A stretch of 7,525 nucleotides of DNA, taken from positions 1 through 7,525 of the forward strand of contig JAGBRG010000106.1 in NCBI GenBank assembly GCA_017632495.1. Reading direction: 5' to 3'. This stretch comes from Spirochaetales bacterium. GTDB taxonomy: Bacteria; Spirochaetota; Spirochaetia; Sphaerochaetales; Sphaerochaetaceae. The notes under the pieces are model-generated. The model did not search any database. It saw only the letters and a program-made list of their open reading frames with translations, and was not told the origin of the DNA. The position numbers were made by a program, and so were the translations under genes. Below are positions 1 to 5,504 of this stretch, piece after piece (within the stretch, counting starts at the first letter, position 1; each line of letters begins with the position of its first letter).

Positions 1-75
1 ATAATGACGGCAGCCTGATCTCAGGGCAGCTTCCGCAATAGCCTCGTTACCTTTCATCAAAACTTTTTCCGACAT
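1..75 (-). CDS. vorB: 2-oxoacid:ferredoxin oxidoreductase, VorB/KorA-type subunit (N-terminus only)
   Basis: Only the first 25 codons are in the window; the gene continues past position 1. The peptide opens MSEKVLMKGNEAIAEAA and then has Gly-Cys-Arg-His-Tyr, which I recognise as the usual start of the VorB/KorA subunit of ferredoxin-dependent 2-oxoisovalerate or 2-oxoglutarate oxidoreductases. In the family this subunit, with a TPP-binding partner, interconverts a 2-oxoacid plus CoA with acyl-CoA, CO2 and reduced ferredoxin in the cytoplasm. The start is supported by a GGAG at 83-86, 7 nt before the ATG, and by a one-base gap to the stop codon of the ferredoxin gene. The neighbouring branched-chain aminotransferase favours branched-chain 2-oxoacids (Vor) over 2-oxoglutarate (Kor), but the 25 residues cannot decide this. 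Confidence 0.82.
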   Translation of the reverse strand, partial: MSEKVLMKGNEAIAEAALRSGCRHY

Positions 76-76
76 T

Positions 77-283
77 TCACTTCTCCACGGTAATCACGCA
101 GTCCGGGCACATGGTTGCGCAGAATGCGCATGCGATGCACTTTGACTGGTCGGTCATGACAGCAGGGTTATGTCCCTTTCTGTTGATCTTGTTTCTGTCA
201 ATGGCAAGAATGTGCTTAGGACATGCGTCCACGCACAATCCGCAGCCCTTGCAGATGTCTTCGTTGAATGTCACTTTTGCCAT
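77..283 (-). CDS. vorD: 2x[4Fe-4S] ferredoxin, delta subunit of 2-oxoacid:ferredoxin oxidoreductase
   Basis: A 68-residue ferredoxin with two cluster motifs. The first is CxxCxxCxxxCP (Cys11, 14, 17, 21) and the second is a matching CxxCxxCxxxCP (Cys49, 52, 55, 59). About 27 residues separate the motifs, which is longer than in the shortest clostridial ferredoxins and typical of VorD/KorD subunits. An extra Cys62 follows the second motif. In the family this subunit passes electrons between the catalytic TPP subunit and free ferredoxin. The frame is open up to a TTG at 308-310 overlapping the ATPase stop, but I chose the ATG at 281-283 because GGAGA (291-295) sits 7 nt upstream and the product then begins MAKVTFNEDICKGCG, as relatives do. 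The vorB start follows at once, so the two subunits are probably translated together. Confidence 0.88.
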   Translation of the reverse strand: MAKVTFNEDICKGCGLCVDACPKHILAIDRNKINRKGHNPAVMTDQSKCIACAFCATMCPDCVITVEK

Positions 284-290
284 GGCAAAA

Positions 291-295
291 TCTCC
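291..295 (-). promoter_or_regulatory. Ribosome binding site deciding the vorD start
   Basis: GGAGA on the minus strand lies 7 nt before the ATG at 281-283. It lies inside the longer reading that would use a TTG at 308-310, so it argues for the shorter 68-residue ferredoxin. Confidence 0.7.
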
Positions 296-306
296 ATATT
301 CAGTTT

Positions 307-951
307 TCAAGCCTCAAACGGCCTCTTCTGAAGCTTTAAAGGCATTATATCCCCTTCTGCTATGCTCTTTTCCGCGGTTGTGGCAAAGAGGGGCAATGAG
401 CTTCTTCTGCAAAGCTCGCTGACCTTGTCAGATGTATTTCTTACCGTATCCAAAGTTGTCTCAGCTCCGAGGTTGGAATTGTTGATAACCGAGGTGAACT
501 TAAGTCCGCAGGCAGCTTCAATCTCTCCCATAACCTCCAGGGCCTGGTCAACGGTTTCTGTCAGAGGACGGTAGAAGTTGACCACATAGATCATCTCAAA
601 GTCGTTCTCTTCCAGAATGTACGGCACAAATCGTCCCAGAGCATAGGCTCCGCGGTCGTCTCCGCCAATGTCCAGAACCGCATAACGGGAGCGGTCCTGA
701 ACAAGCGAATATGCCTCACTGGGCAAGGCCGGAAGATCAACGCTGCTGTTTGCAAACGGAAGCGCTATGACCTTTACCCCGGCCTTCTCTAGTTCGGCTG
801 TACTGTCCTTGGACCGAAAGTACGGGTTGACGATATCAAGATCCGCAAGCGCAACCTCAAGTCCCCGAGATCGGAGATCAAGGGCATAGTTTACGGCGAT
901 GTTCGTCTTGCCGCTTCCGTAATGGCCGCAGAACAGCGTGACTCTTTTCAT
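307..951 (-). CDS. ParA/MinD-type P-loop ATPase linked to 2-oxoacid oxidoreductase genes
   Basis: A 214-residue cytoplasmic nucleotide-binding protein of the SIMIBI (CobQ/CobB/MinD/ParA) class. The Walker A motif GHYGSGKT is at residues 9-16. A second acidic segment, ADLDIVNPYFRS, is at about 36-47, and a Walker-B-like strand, AVLDIGGDDRG, is at about 91-101. INNSN near residue 157 may help recognise the base. There are no membrane segments and no CxxC pair of the Mrp/Nbp35 Fe-S carrier type. Its biochemical role is unknown to me. The position between ilvE and vorD suggests it serves the oxidoreductase, for example in cluster delivery or activation, but that is inference. The ATG overlaps the aminotransferase stop as ATGA, and the only Shine-Dalgarno-like bases (AAGG) lie too close to the ATG, so translation probably depends on coupling. 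No upstream start is possible without losing the P-loop spacing typical of the family. Confidence 0.85.
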   Translation of the reverse strand: MKRVTLFCGHYGSGKTNIAVNYALDLRSRGLEVALADLDIVNPYFRSKDSTAELEKAGVKVIALPFANSSVDLPALPSEAYSLVQDRSRYAVLDIGGDDRGAYALGRFVPYILEENDFEMIYVVNFYRPLTETVDQALEVMGEIEAACGLKFTSVINNSNLGAETTLDTVRNTSDKVSELCRRSSLPLFATTAEKSIAEGDIMPLKLQKRPFEA

Positions 952-2057
952 GCCTTAAGACCCAGTTTATAGACCCAGCCCATGTAATCTTCGACAGTAC
1001 CAGTCTGCATTCCGTAGAGGTTGTCATAGAGCTTCTGGGCAATAGGTCCGACCTTTCCGTCGCCGACCTTGTAGTCATCGCCCTTGACGCAGAGGGTTCC
1101 GATCGGTGAGATGACTGCGGCTGTTCCGGATGCGAAGATCTCTTTCAGTGAGCCGTCGCGGCTGCCCTTCATGATCTCGTCGATGGAGAGCTTGCGCTCG
1201 GAGACCTTGACGCCCCAGTGCTTGAGAAGCTGGATGACAGAGTCTCTTGTGATTCCGGGCAGGATTGTCTCAGAATCAAGCGGAGCTGTGATGACCTCAT
1301 CGTTCAGGACAAAGAAGGCGTTGGAGGTTCCGATTTCCTCGACATACTTGTGCTCGGCGGCATCAAGCCACAGAACGTCCTTGCAGTCGTACTTCATGGC
1401 ATCCTGGCTTGCGCGCATTCCGCCGCCGTAGTTTCCGCCGACCTTTGCATAGCCGGTACCGCCCTTTGCTGCGCGGATGTATTTGTCCTGGACGTAGATT
1501 CTTGTTGTTGAAAGACCGCCGTCGTTTGCTGCGTAATACGATCCTGTCGGTGAAAGGATGATCATGAAGCGGTAGTGCTTTGCAGGAAGAACTGAGAAGG
1601 AAACCTCATCACCGAAGATGAACGGTCTGATGTACAGAGCTGTTCCGGGTGCTGTGGGAACCCAGTCGATGTCCTCTTTGATGACAGCCTTGATTCCGGC
1701 AAGGAGGATGTCTCCGGGAAGCTCAGGGATGCACATTCTCTCGTTTGTGCGTGCCATGCGCTTTACGTTCATATCCGGTCTGAAGATCTGAATCTCTCCG
1801 TCGGCTGTTCTGTATGCCTTCATACCCTCGAACATCATCTGGGCATAGTGAAGGACACATGAAGCCGGCTCGATCTTGATGGCCTCATGCGGAACAACAC
1901 GTCCGTCATGCCAACCCTTGCCTTCGTCCCAATCCATGCAGAACATGTGATCGGTGAAGTATCTGGCGAATCCGAGCTTGGTCTGATCTGCAGGCTTCTG
2001 CTTCGGATGTGTGGTTCTTGTCACTGGAAAGTTGTAACCATCGATGTTGAACTTCAT
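948..2057 (-). CDS. ilvE: Branched-chain amino acid aminotransferase (BCAT, class IV PLP fold)
   Basis: A 369-residue enzyme that reversibly transfers the amino group between glutamate and the 2-oxoacids of isoleucine, valine and leucine. The length and motifs match the larger (BCAT2/eukaryotic-like) type rather than the roughly 300-residue E. coli form. The PLP lysine is expected at Lys205 in AKVGGNYGGG. EEIGTSNAFFV near 239-249 carries the conserved Glu and the phosphate-binding segment, and PGITRDS follows. Early segments such as QMMFEGMKAYR (72-82) and the RIYVQDKYIRA strand are also typical. The start is the ATG at 2055-2057, because AAGGAG (2065-2070) sits 7 nt upstream; a TTG further out would place that site inside the coding region. 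Between an acyl-CoA synthetase and Vor genes, it would supply or consume 3-methyl-2-oxopentanoate, 2-oxoisovalerate and 2-oxoisocaproate. Confidence 0.93.
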   Translation of the reverse strand: MKFNIDGYNFPVTRTTHPKQKPADQTKLGFARYFTDHMFCMDWDEGKGWHDGRVVPHEAIKIEPASCVLHYAQMMFEGMKAYRTADGEIQIFRPDMNVKRMARTNERMCIPELPGDILLAGIKAVIKEDIDWVPTAPGTALYIRPFIFGDEVSFSVLPAKHYRFMIILSPTGSYYAANDGGLSTTRIYVQDKYIRAAKGGTGYAKVGGNYGGGMRASQDAMKYDCKDVLWLDAAEHKYVEEIGTSNAFFVLNDEVITAPLDSETILPGITRDSVIQLLKHWGVKVSERKLSIDEIMKGSRDGSLKEIFASGTAAVISPIGTLCVKGDDYKVGDGKVGPIAQKLYDNLYGMQTGTVEDYMGWVYKLGLKA

Positions 2058-2064
2058 ATTAATA

Positions 2065-2070
2065 CTCCTT
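2065..2070 (-). promoter_or_regulatory. Ribosome binding site deciding the ilvE start
   Basis: AAGGAG on the minus strand lies 7 nt before the ATG at 2055-2057, a near-ideal arrangement that rejects the upstream in-frame TTG at 2073-2075. Confidence 0.8.
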
Positions 2071-2087
2071 GCCAAATTGTATTCAAA

Positions 2088-2879
2088 TCATTTGTCTTCG
2101 TACAGGTCAGGCCGCCTGTCCGAAAAGACGTTGATGCTTTCTCTTATGCCCTTGAGAATGTTTGTATCACAATCTGCGAAAATAATCTCCTCCTCTTGGC
2201 CTTTTGCATGGGCAATTGTCACTCCCCACGGGTCATTGACCGAGGAATTTCCTCCGTAGACTGTGTCTCCTGCCTTTCCTGATGAGTTGCAGCAGACGAC
2301 AAACATCTGGTTCTCAATAGCTCTTGCCTTTGTCAGGGCATCAAGGTGAGGTACGCGCACAAGCGGCCACTGGGATACCACAAACAGAAAATCCAGACCC
2401 TTAATCGCCATTTGGCGTGTCAGGTGCGGGAATCTGATGTCATAGCAGATGATGACAGCGCATCTGTGACCGTCAAGACTGAAGGTCGACACATGATCGC
2501 CCTTTTTGAAGAACTTATCCTCATTCATCGGAGAAAACAGATGTGTCTTGTCATAGGAAGCCACGCATTTTCCGCTTCTGTCAAAGACATAGCTTGTGTT
2601 GTAGACCCCGTCACTTCTGCGGTTTGCCACACTTCCTGCGACGATGTTGATTCCAAGTTCCTTAGCAAGAGAACCAAAGACATCCTTTGTCTTCTTTCCG
2701 TCATCATCGCTTAAGGCATCAAGATTTTCCTTTGGATAGAAACCCGTATTCCAGGTCTCAGGAAGAACCGCTGTGTCCACGCCGCTTTTTGCGGCTTTTC
2801 TAATCAGGGCCACAGCCTTGCCAAAGTTCTTATCAGGCTCAGAGAAGGCCATGTCCATCTGAATGCATGCAACTTTCAT
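2088..2879 (-). CDS. Carbon-nitrogen hydrolase (nitrilase superfamily, omega-amidase-like)
   Basis: A 263-residue single-domain member of the nitrilase superfamily. The catalytic Glu-Lys-Cys triad is visible: Glu41 in LPETWNTGFYP, Lys111 in YDKTHLFSP, and the nucleophile Cys145 in VIICYDIRFPHL. The ICYDxRFP surroundings resemble the Nit2/omega-amidase and bacterial MtnU-type branch, which hydrolyse small carboxylic amides (such as 2-oxoglutaramate) to acid and ammonia. The true substrate cannot be read here. In this operon an amidase releasing a branched-chain acid from its amide, or recycling an amide made by transamination, would fit, but this is speculation. Two close ATGs exist; I chose 2877-2879 because AGGAG (2886-2890) lies 6 nt before it but directly abuts the upstream one at 2883-2885. 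It starts 11 nt after the fusion gene's stop and ends 30 nt before ilvE, so it is cotranscribed. Confidence 0.88.
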   Translation of the reverse strand: MKVACIQMDMAFSEPDKNFGKAVALIRKAAKSGVDTAVLPETWNTGFYPKENLDALSDDDGKKTKDVFGSLAKELGINIVAGSVANRRSDGVYNTSYVFDRSGKCVASYDKTHLFSPMNEDKFFKKGDHVSTFSLDGHRCAVIICYDIRFPHLTRQMAIKGLDFLFVVSQWPLVRVPHLDALTKARAIENQMFVVCCNSSGKAGDTVYGGNSSVNDPWGVTIAHAKGQEEEIIFADCDTNILKGIRESINVFSDRRPDLYEDK

Positions 2880-2885
2880 CTGCAT

Positions 2886-2890
2886 CTCCT
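2886..2890 (-). promoter_or_regulatory. Ribosome binding site deciding the amidase start
   Basis: AGGAG on the minus strand directly abuts the ATG at 2883-2885 but lies 6 nt before the ATG at 2877-2879. The second ATG is therefore the more likely initiator. Confidence 0.65.
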
Positions 2891-5158
2891 TTACAGCAGA
2901 TTACGCTGGATCTTGCCTGAAATGGTTTTAGGCAGTTCGTCGCGGAACACGATGAGTCTCGGGTACTTATATGGTGCCGTGTGAGACTTGACGTAGTTCT
3001 GAATCTCGTTCTTAAGCTCGTCTGAAGGCTCTGTGCCCTTTGTGAGGACAATGGATGCCTTGACGATCTGGCCTCTGACAGGATCCGGGGCTGCGGAGAC
3101 TCCGCACTCAAGAACATAAGGAAGCTCCATGATGACGGACTCAACCTCAAAGGGTCCAATTCTGTAGCCGGAGCTCTTGATGATGTCATCAACACGGCCG
3201 ACAAAGAAGAAGTAGCCGTCCTCATCCTGCCATGCGGTGTCTCCCGTGTGGTAGAAGCCGTCGTGCATGGCCTCTTTTGTCTTCTCCTCGTCCCTGTAAT
3301 ACTCTGTGAAAAGTCCCACAGGAGCGCCCTTTGAGATATCAATGACAATCTCACCCACTTCACCGGGTGCAACAGGATTGCCGTCATGGTCAACAAGCTT
3401 GACGTTGTACTGAGGCGATGCCTTTCCCATGGATCCGAGCTTGACCTTTCCTCCGCCGAAGTTGGCGATGGTAAGGGTTGTCTCCGTCTGGCCGAAGCCT
3501 TCGCAGATCTCCAGGCCTGTTGCCTTGAAGAACTGGTTTGCTACCTCCGGGTTCAGTGCCTCGCCTGCTGTTGTCATATGTCTGACAGATGAGAAGTCGT
3601 ACTTCGAAAGGTCCTCTTTAATCATCATCCTGAGCATCGTAGGAGGTGCGCAGAATGTGGTGATTCCGTATTTTGCGAATAGCGGCAGAATGTCATCTGC
3701 ATGGAAGCGCTCAAAGTCATATACAAAGACGGCGCCTTCACACATCCACTGGCCGTAGAGCTTACCCCAAAGGCTCTTTCCCCAGCCTGTATCCGAAATA
3801 GTCAGATGCAGTCCGTCGGGCTCGCAGCAGTGCCAGTATTTGGCGGTAAGGAAGTGTCCCAGGGCATAGGTGTGCTTGTGCTCCACCATCTTGGGGTTTC
3901 CTGTGGTTCCGGATGAGAAGAACATCAGAGCCGGCTCGTTGCCGCAAGGGGTTTCAGAAGTTCTTCTGAAGGAGCTCTTGAACATCGGATACTCCTTGTT
4001 GAAGTCTCTCCACCCTTCCCTGGTTCCGTTTACAAGCATCTTAAGCTTAAGTGTCGGGCACTCGGGCTGGACCTTGTCCACTATCTCGGCACAGTCTCCG
4101 TCTGCAGTGCAGATTATGGCCTTGACGCCTGCTGCGTTGAATCTGTAGATGAAATCGTGCTCGCGAAGCTGATATGTGGCAGGAATTGCCACAGCTCCGA
4201 TCTTGTGCAATGCCACCATAGTGGGCCAGAACTGGTAGTGGCGCTTTAAAACCAGCATGACCTTATCGCCCTTGGTGATTCCCATGGAGACAAGGTAGTT
4301 GGCAACTCTGGCGCTTTCCTTCTTGATGTCAAGGAAGGTGTAGCGGCGCTCGTTCATACCCGCATCAAGATGGATCATGGCAAGCTTTTCTGGATACTTT
4401 TCGGCAATGGCGTCCACGATGTCAAAACCGAAGTTGAAAGACTCCTCGTTCTTAAAGTGCACATCCAGAAGACGGCCCTTGGAATCCTCTGCGCATTCGA
4501 CGAACTTGTTTGCAAGAAGCTTTCTTGAGGAAGGAACCGCCATGCTGGCCATGAGGTTCGTTCCAGCATCGGCTGTCTCCTCTTCTCCCGGAAGGACAAC
4601 GGCTACAAACAGGCAGTCCTTTCCGTCTATTGCAATCATTCCGTGGGGTGTTGCCGAGTTGTAGTAGATACAGTCGCCTTCATGAAGGACTTCTTTGTTT
4701 GTTCCGATCTGAACCAGAAGAGATCCGCTTATGATGACGTCGAACTCCTGACCTGCGTGTGTTGCAAGCTGGATGGGCTTGCTCTGAAGCTCTTCGGAGT
4801 ACTCATATTTGACCCAGTAAGGCTCTGCGATCTTGTTCTTGAACTTGGGAGCCAGATTCTGAATATCAATTCCAACTTCCTTGGCTGTCTGCTGTCCGTG
4901 ACCTCGTCTTGTGACGGTGTAGGAGCTGAGCCTTGTGGAATGTCCTTCCAGAAGGTCGGTAATGTCAATGTTGAAGGCAAGTGCGCACTTATGAATAAAA
5001 GTGAACGGAAGATCTGTTTCACCGCTCTCGTAGGCCTTGTATTCGGCAAGGCTGAGATCCGTCTTCTGAGCCATAGTGTTCTGACTGAACCCCATGATCT
5101 CGCGCATTTCCCTGATTCTGGCAGCAACCTCTAACAGCTGCGACTTTGTTGTATCCAC
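2891..5158 (-). CDS. XRE helix-turn-helix / cupin / AMP-forming acyl-CoA synthetase fusion
   Basis: A 755-residue fusion of regulator and enzyme. Residues 7-72 form an XRE/Cro-type helix-turn-helix (helices around GFSQNTMAQKTDLSLAEYKAYESG). Residues 112-190 form a cupin with a THAGQEFDVIISG strand and a PHGM turn, as in XRE-cupin repressors. From about 240 to the end is a full adenylate-forming ligase: SSGTTGNPK (415-423), GFGQTET (554-560), YHTGD (636-640), GRVDDIIKSSGYR (654-666) and the C-terminal lysine in SGKIQR (Lys749). The SDTGWGKSLWGKLYGQW segment resembles medium-chain (ACSM/MacS) synthetases, so the likely reaction is acid + ATP + CoA to acyl-CoA + AMP + PPi, probably on short or branched acids. 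The start is GTG at 5156-5158 with GGGAGG (5164-5169) 5 nt upstream; starting later would cut the helix-turn-helix. It is the first gene behind the T-box. The DNA-binding part could make it autoregulatory. Confidence 0.9.
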   Translation of the reverse strand: MDTTKSQLLEVAARIREMREIMGFSQNTMAQKTDLSLAEYKAYESGETDLPFTFIHKCALAFNIDITDLLEGHSTRLSSYTVTRRGHGQQTAKEVGIDIQNLAPKFKNKIAEPYWVKYEYSEELQSKPIQLATHAGQEFDVIISGSLLVQIGTNKEVLHEGDCIYYNSATPHGMIAIDGKDCLFVAVVLPGEEETADAGTNLMASMAVPSSRKLLANKFVECAEDSKGRLLDVHFKNEESFNFGFDIVDAIAEKYPEKLAMIHLDAGMNERRYTFLDIKKESARVANYLVSMGITKGDKVMLVLKRHYQFWPTMVALHKIGAVAIPATYQLREHDFIYRFNAAGVKAIICTADGDCAEIVDKVQPECPTLKLKMLVNGTREGWRDFNKEYPMFKSSFRRTSETPCGNEPALMFFSSGTTGNPKMVEHKHTYALGHFLTAKYWHCCEPDGLHLTISDTGWGKSLWGKLYGQWMCEGAVFVYDFERFHADDILPLFAKYGITTFCAPPTMLRMMIKEDLSKYDFSSVRHMTTAGEALNPEVANQFFKATGLEICEGFGQTETTLTIANFGGGKVKLGSMGKASPQYNVKLVDHDGNPVAPGEVGEIVIDISKGAPVGLFTEYYRDEEKTKEAMHDGFYHTGDTAWQDEDGYFFFVGRVDDIIKSSGYRIGPFEVESVIMELPYVLECGVSAAPDPVRGQIVKASIVLTKGTEPSDELKNEIQNYVKSHTAPYKYPRLIVFRDELPKTISGKIQRNLL

Positions 5159-5187
5159 AACTTCCTCCCAAAACCATCTTCGAAAAC

Positions 5188-5229
5188 AAAAAAAGCTCGT
5201 CCCAAAGATATAGTTTCTTTGAGACGAGC
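5188..5229 (-). terminator. Intrinsic terminator of the T-box switch
   Basis: A 14-bp stem pairs 5216-5229 with 5195-5208 (one G-U pair, the rest Watson-Crick) around the loop AACUAUA. Seven U residues follow (5188-5194). It ends 29 nt before the GTG of the fusion gene. It probably also ends transcripts reading through from the upstream ligase gene, since no other terminator is seen between them. Confidence 0.93.
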
Positions 5230-5268
5230 ACTATCTTCTTAAGAAAAGTACCCGCGGTACCACTCAAA
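5218..5268 (-). promoter_or_regulatory. T-box antiterminator helix
   Basis: UUUGAG (5263-5268) pairs perfectly with CUCAAA (5218-5223). GCGGG (5251-5255) pairs with CUCGU (5224-5228) through three Watson-Crick and two G-U pairs. The 7-nt bulge UGGUACC (5256-5262) remains free to bind the tRNA acceptor end. The 3' halves come from the 5' arm of the terminator stem, so the two structures exclude each other. Confidence 0.85.
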
Positions 5269-5472
5269 TTGCAAAACTTTCGTTTTGCCACCTTCAAGGT
5301 CCAACAACCTCTATGCCCTGACGCGGCAGATTCGGGAAGGCTCTACTTGCTATTGCTTTCTGCCTTCCAGCTCGGAAGTGATAGGTTTCAAGGCCCTTTG
5401 CAACTGGCTCACACCGTACCCAGCTCGCTTGTGCTATCTTCCTTGACCTTCTTCGTCTTAGCTGTTGCAGTC

Positions 5473-5501
5473 TGTTTATCACTTAAGACAAATCGTGTCA
5501 A
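5473..5501 (-). promoter_or_regulatory. Probable sigma-A-type promoter of the T-box operon
   Basis: A perfect -35 box, TTGACA, lies at 5496-5501. The -10 is weaker: GATAAA at 5475-5480 with 15-nt spacing, or TAAACA at 5473-5478 with 17-nt spacing. Transcription would begin near 5467, just before the first T-box structure, as expected. The -35 box starts 3 nt after the stop codon of the upstream gene. Confidence 0.6.
5487..5499 (-). other. Short inverted repeat overlapping the -35 box, possible operator
   Basis: GACA-CGATT-TGTC is a 4-bp dyad spanning the end of the -35 box and the promoter spacer. Flanking CTT and AAG extend the symmetry with a two-base offset. A site here could serve the helix-turn-helix encoded by the next gene. 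The dyad is short and could be chance. Confidence 0.22.
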
Positions 5502-5504
5502 GCT

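Larger units (their letters stand above)
5188..5467 (-). promoter_or_regulatory. T-box riboswitch leader, probable isoleucine specifier
   Basis: This is a tRNA-sensing leader of about 280 nt. The signature T-box GAGTGGTACCGCGG is at 5252-5265. Upstream is a Stem I distal region, AGCGAGCTGG (5420-5429) closing on GAGCCAG with an apical GGTGTGA. The specifier-loop side reads TGAAACCTATCACTTCCGAG (5371-5390). By the usual layout (triplet, then A, then a helix, then GAG) the specifier is AUC at 5380-5382, giving tRNA-Ile; CUA (Leu) is a less likely register. A Stem III hairpin, GCAAAAC-GAAA-GTTTTGC, is at 5271-5288. The bulge UGGU predicts discriminator A73, which fits tRNA-Ile, Leu and Val. In the class, uncharged tRNA stabilises the antiterminator and switches on the operon. 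The 5' edge is inferred from the promoter. Confidence in the T-box itself is high; for isoleucine it is about 0.6. Confidence 0.94.

Noticed and set aside
308..310. TTG as the start of the ferredoxin, giving 77 residues
   Set aside because: A GGAGA 7 nt before the ATG at 281-283 gives a better start, and the extra nine residues are not part of the ferredoxin fold.
2073..2075. TTG as the start of ilvE
   Set aside because: The strong AAGGAG at 2065-2070 lies downstream of it and serves the ATG at 2055-2057.
2839..3396. Minus-strand frame of 185 codons overlapping the fusion and amidase genes
   Set aside because: It is in another frame of the acyl-CoA synthetase, rich in Ser, Thr and Arg with no motif, so it is a shadow of the real gene.
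4643..5134. Plus-strand frame of 163 codons with hydrophobic stretches
   Set aside because: It lies opposite the helix-turn-helix and cupin coding region, which has clear domain motifs. No ribosome binding site or family resemblance was seen.
1..5158. Reading the operon as amino-acid degradation (Stickland-like) producing branched acids
   Set aside because: The enzymes could run that way, but control by an amino-acid-starvation T-box and an AMP-forming rather than ADP-forming or kinase-based acyl-CoA enzyme favour assimilation. Kept only as an alternative.
5294..5482. Minus-strand small open frame of 62 codons inside the leader, a possible leader peptide
   Set aside because: It runs through Stem I and II of the T-box, whose bases are explained by RNA structure. 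It has no clear ribosome binding site and no run of branched-chain codons as an attenuator peptide would have.
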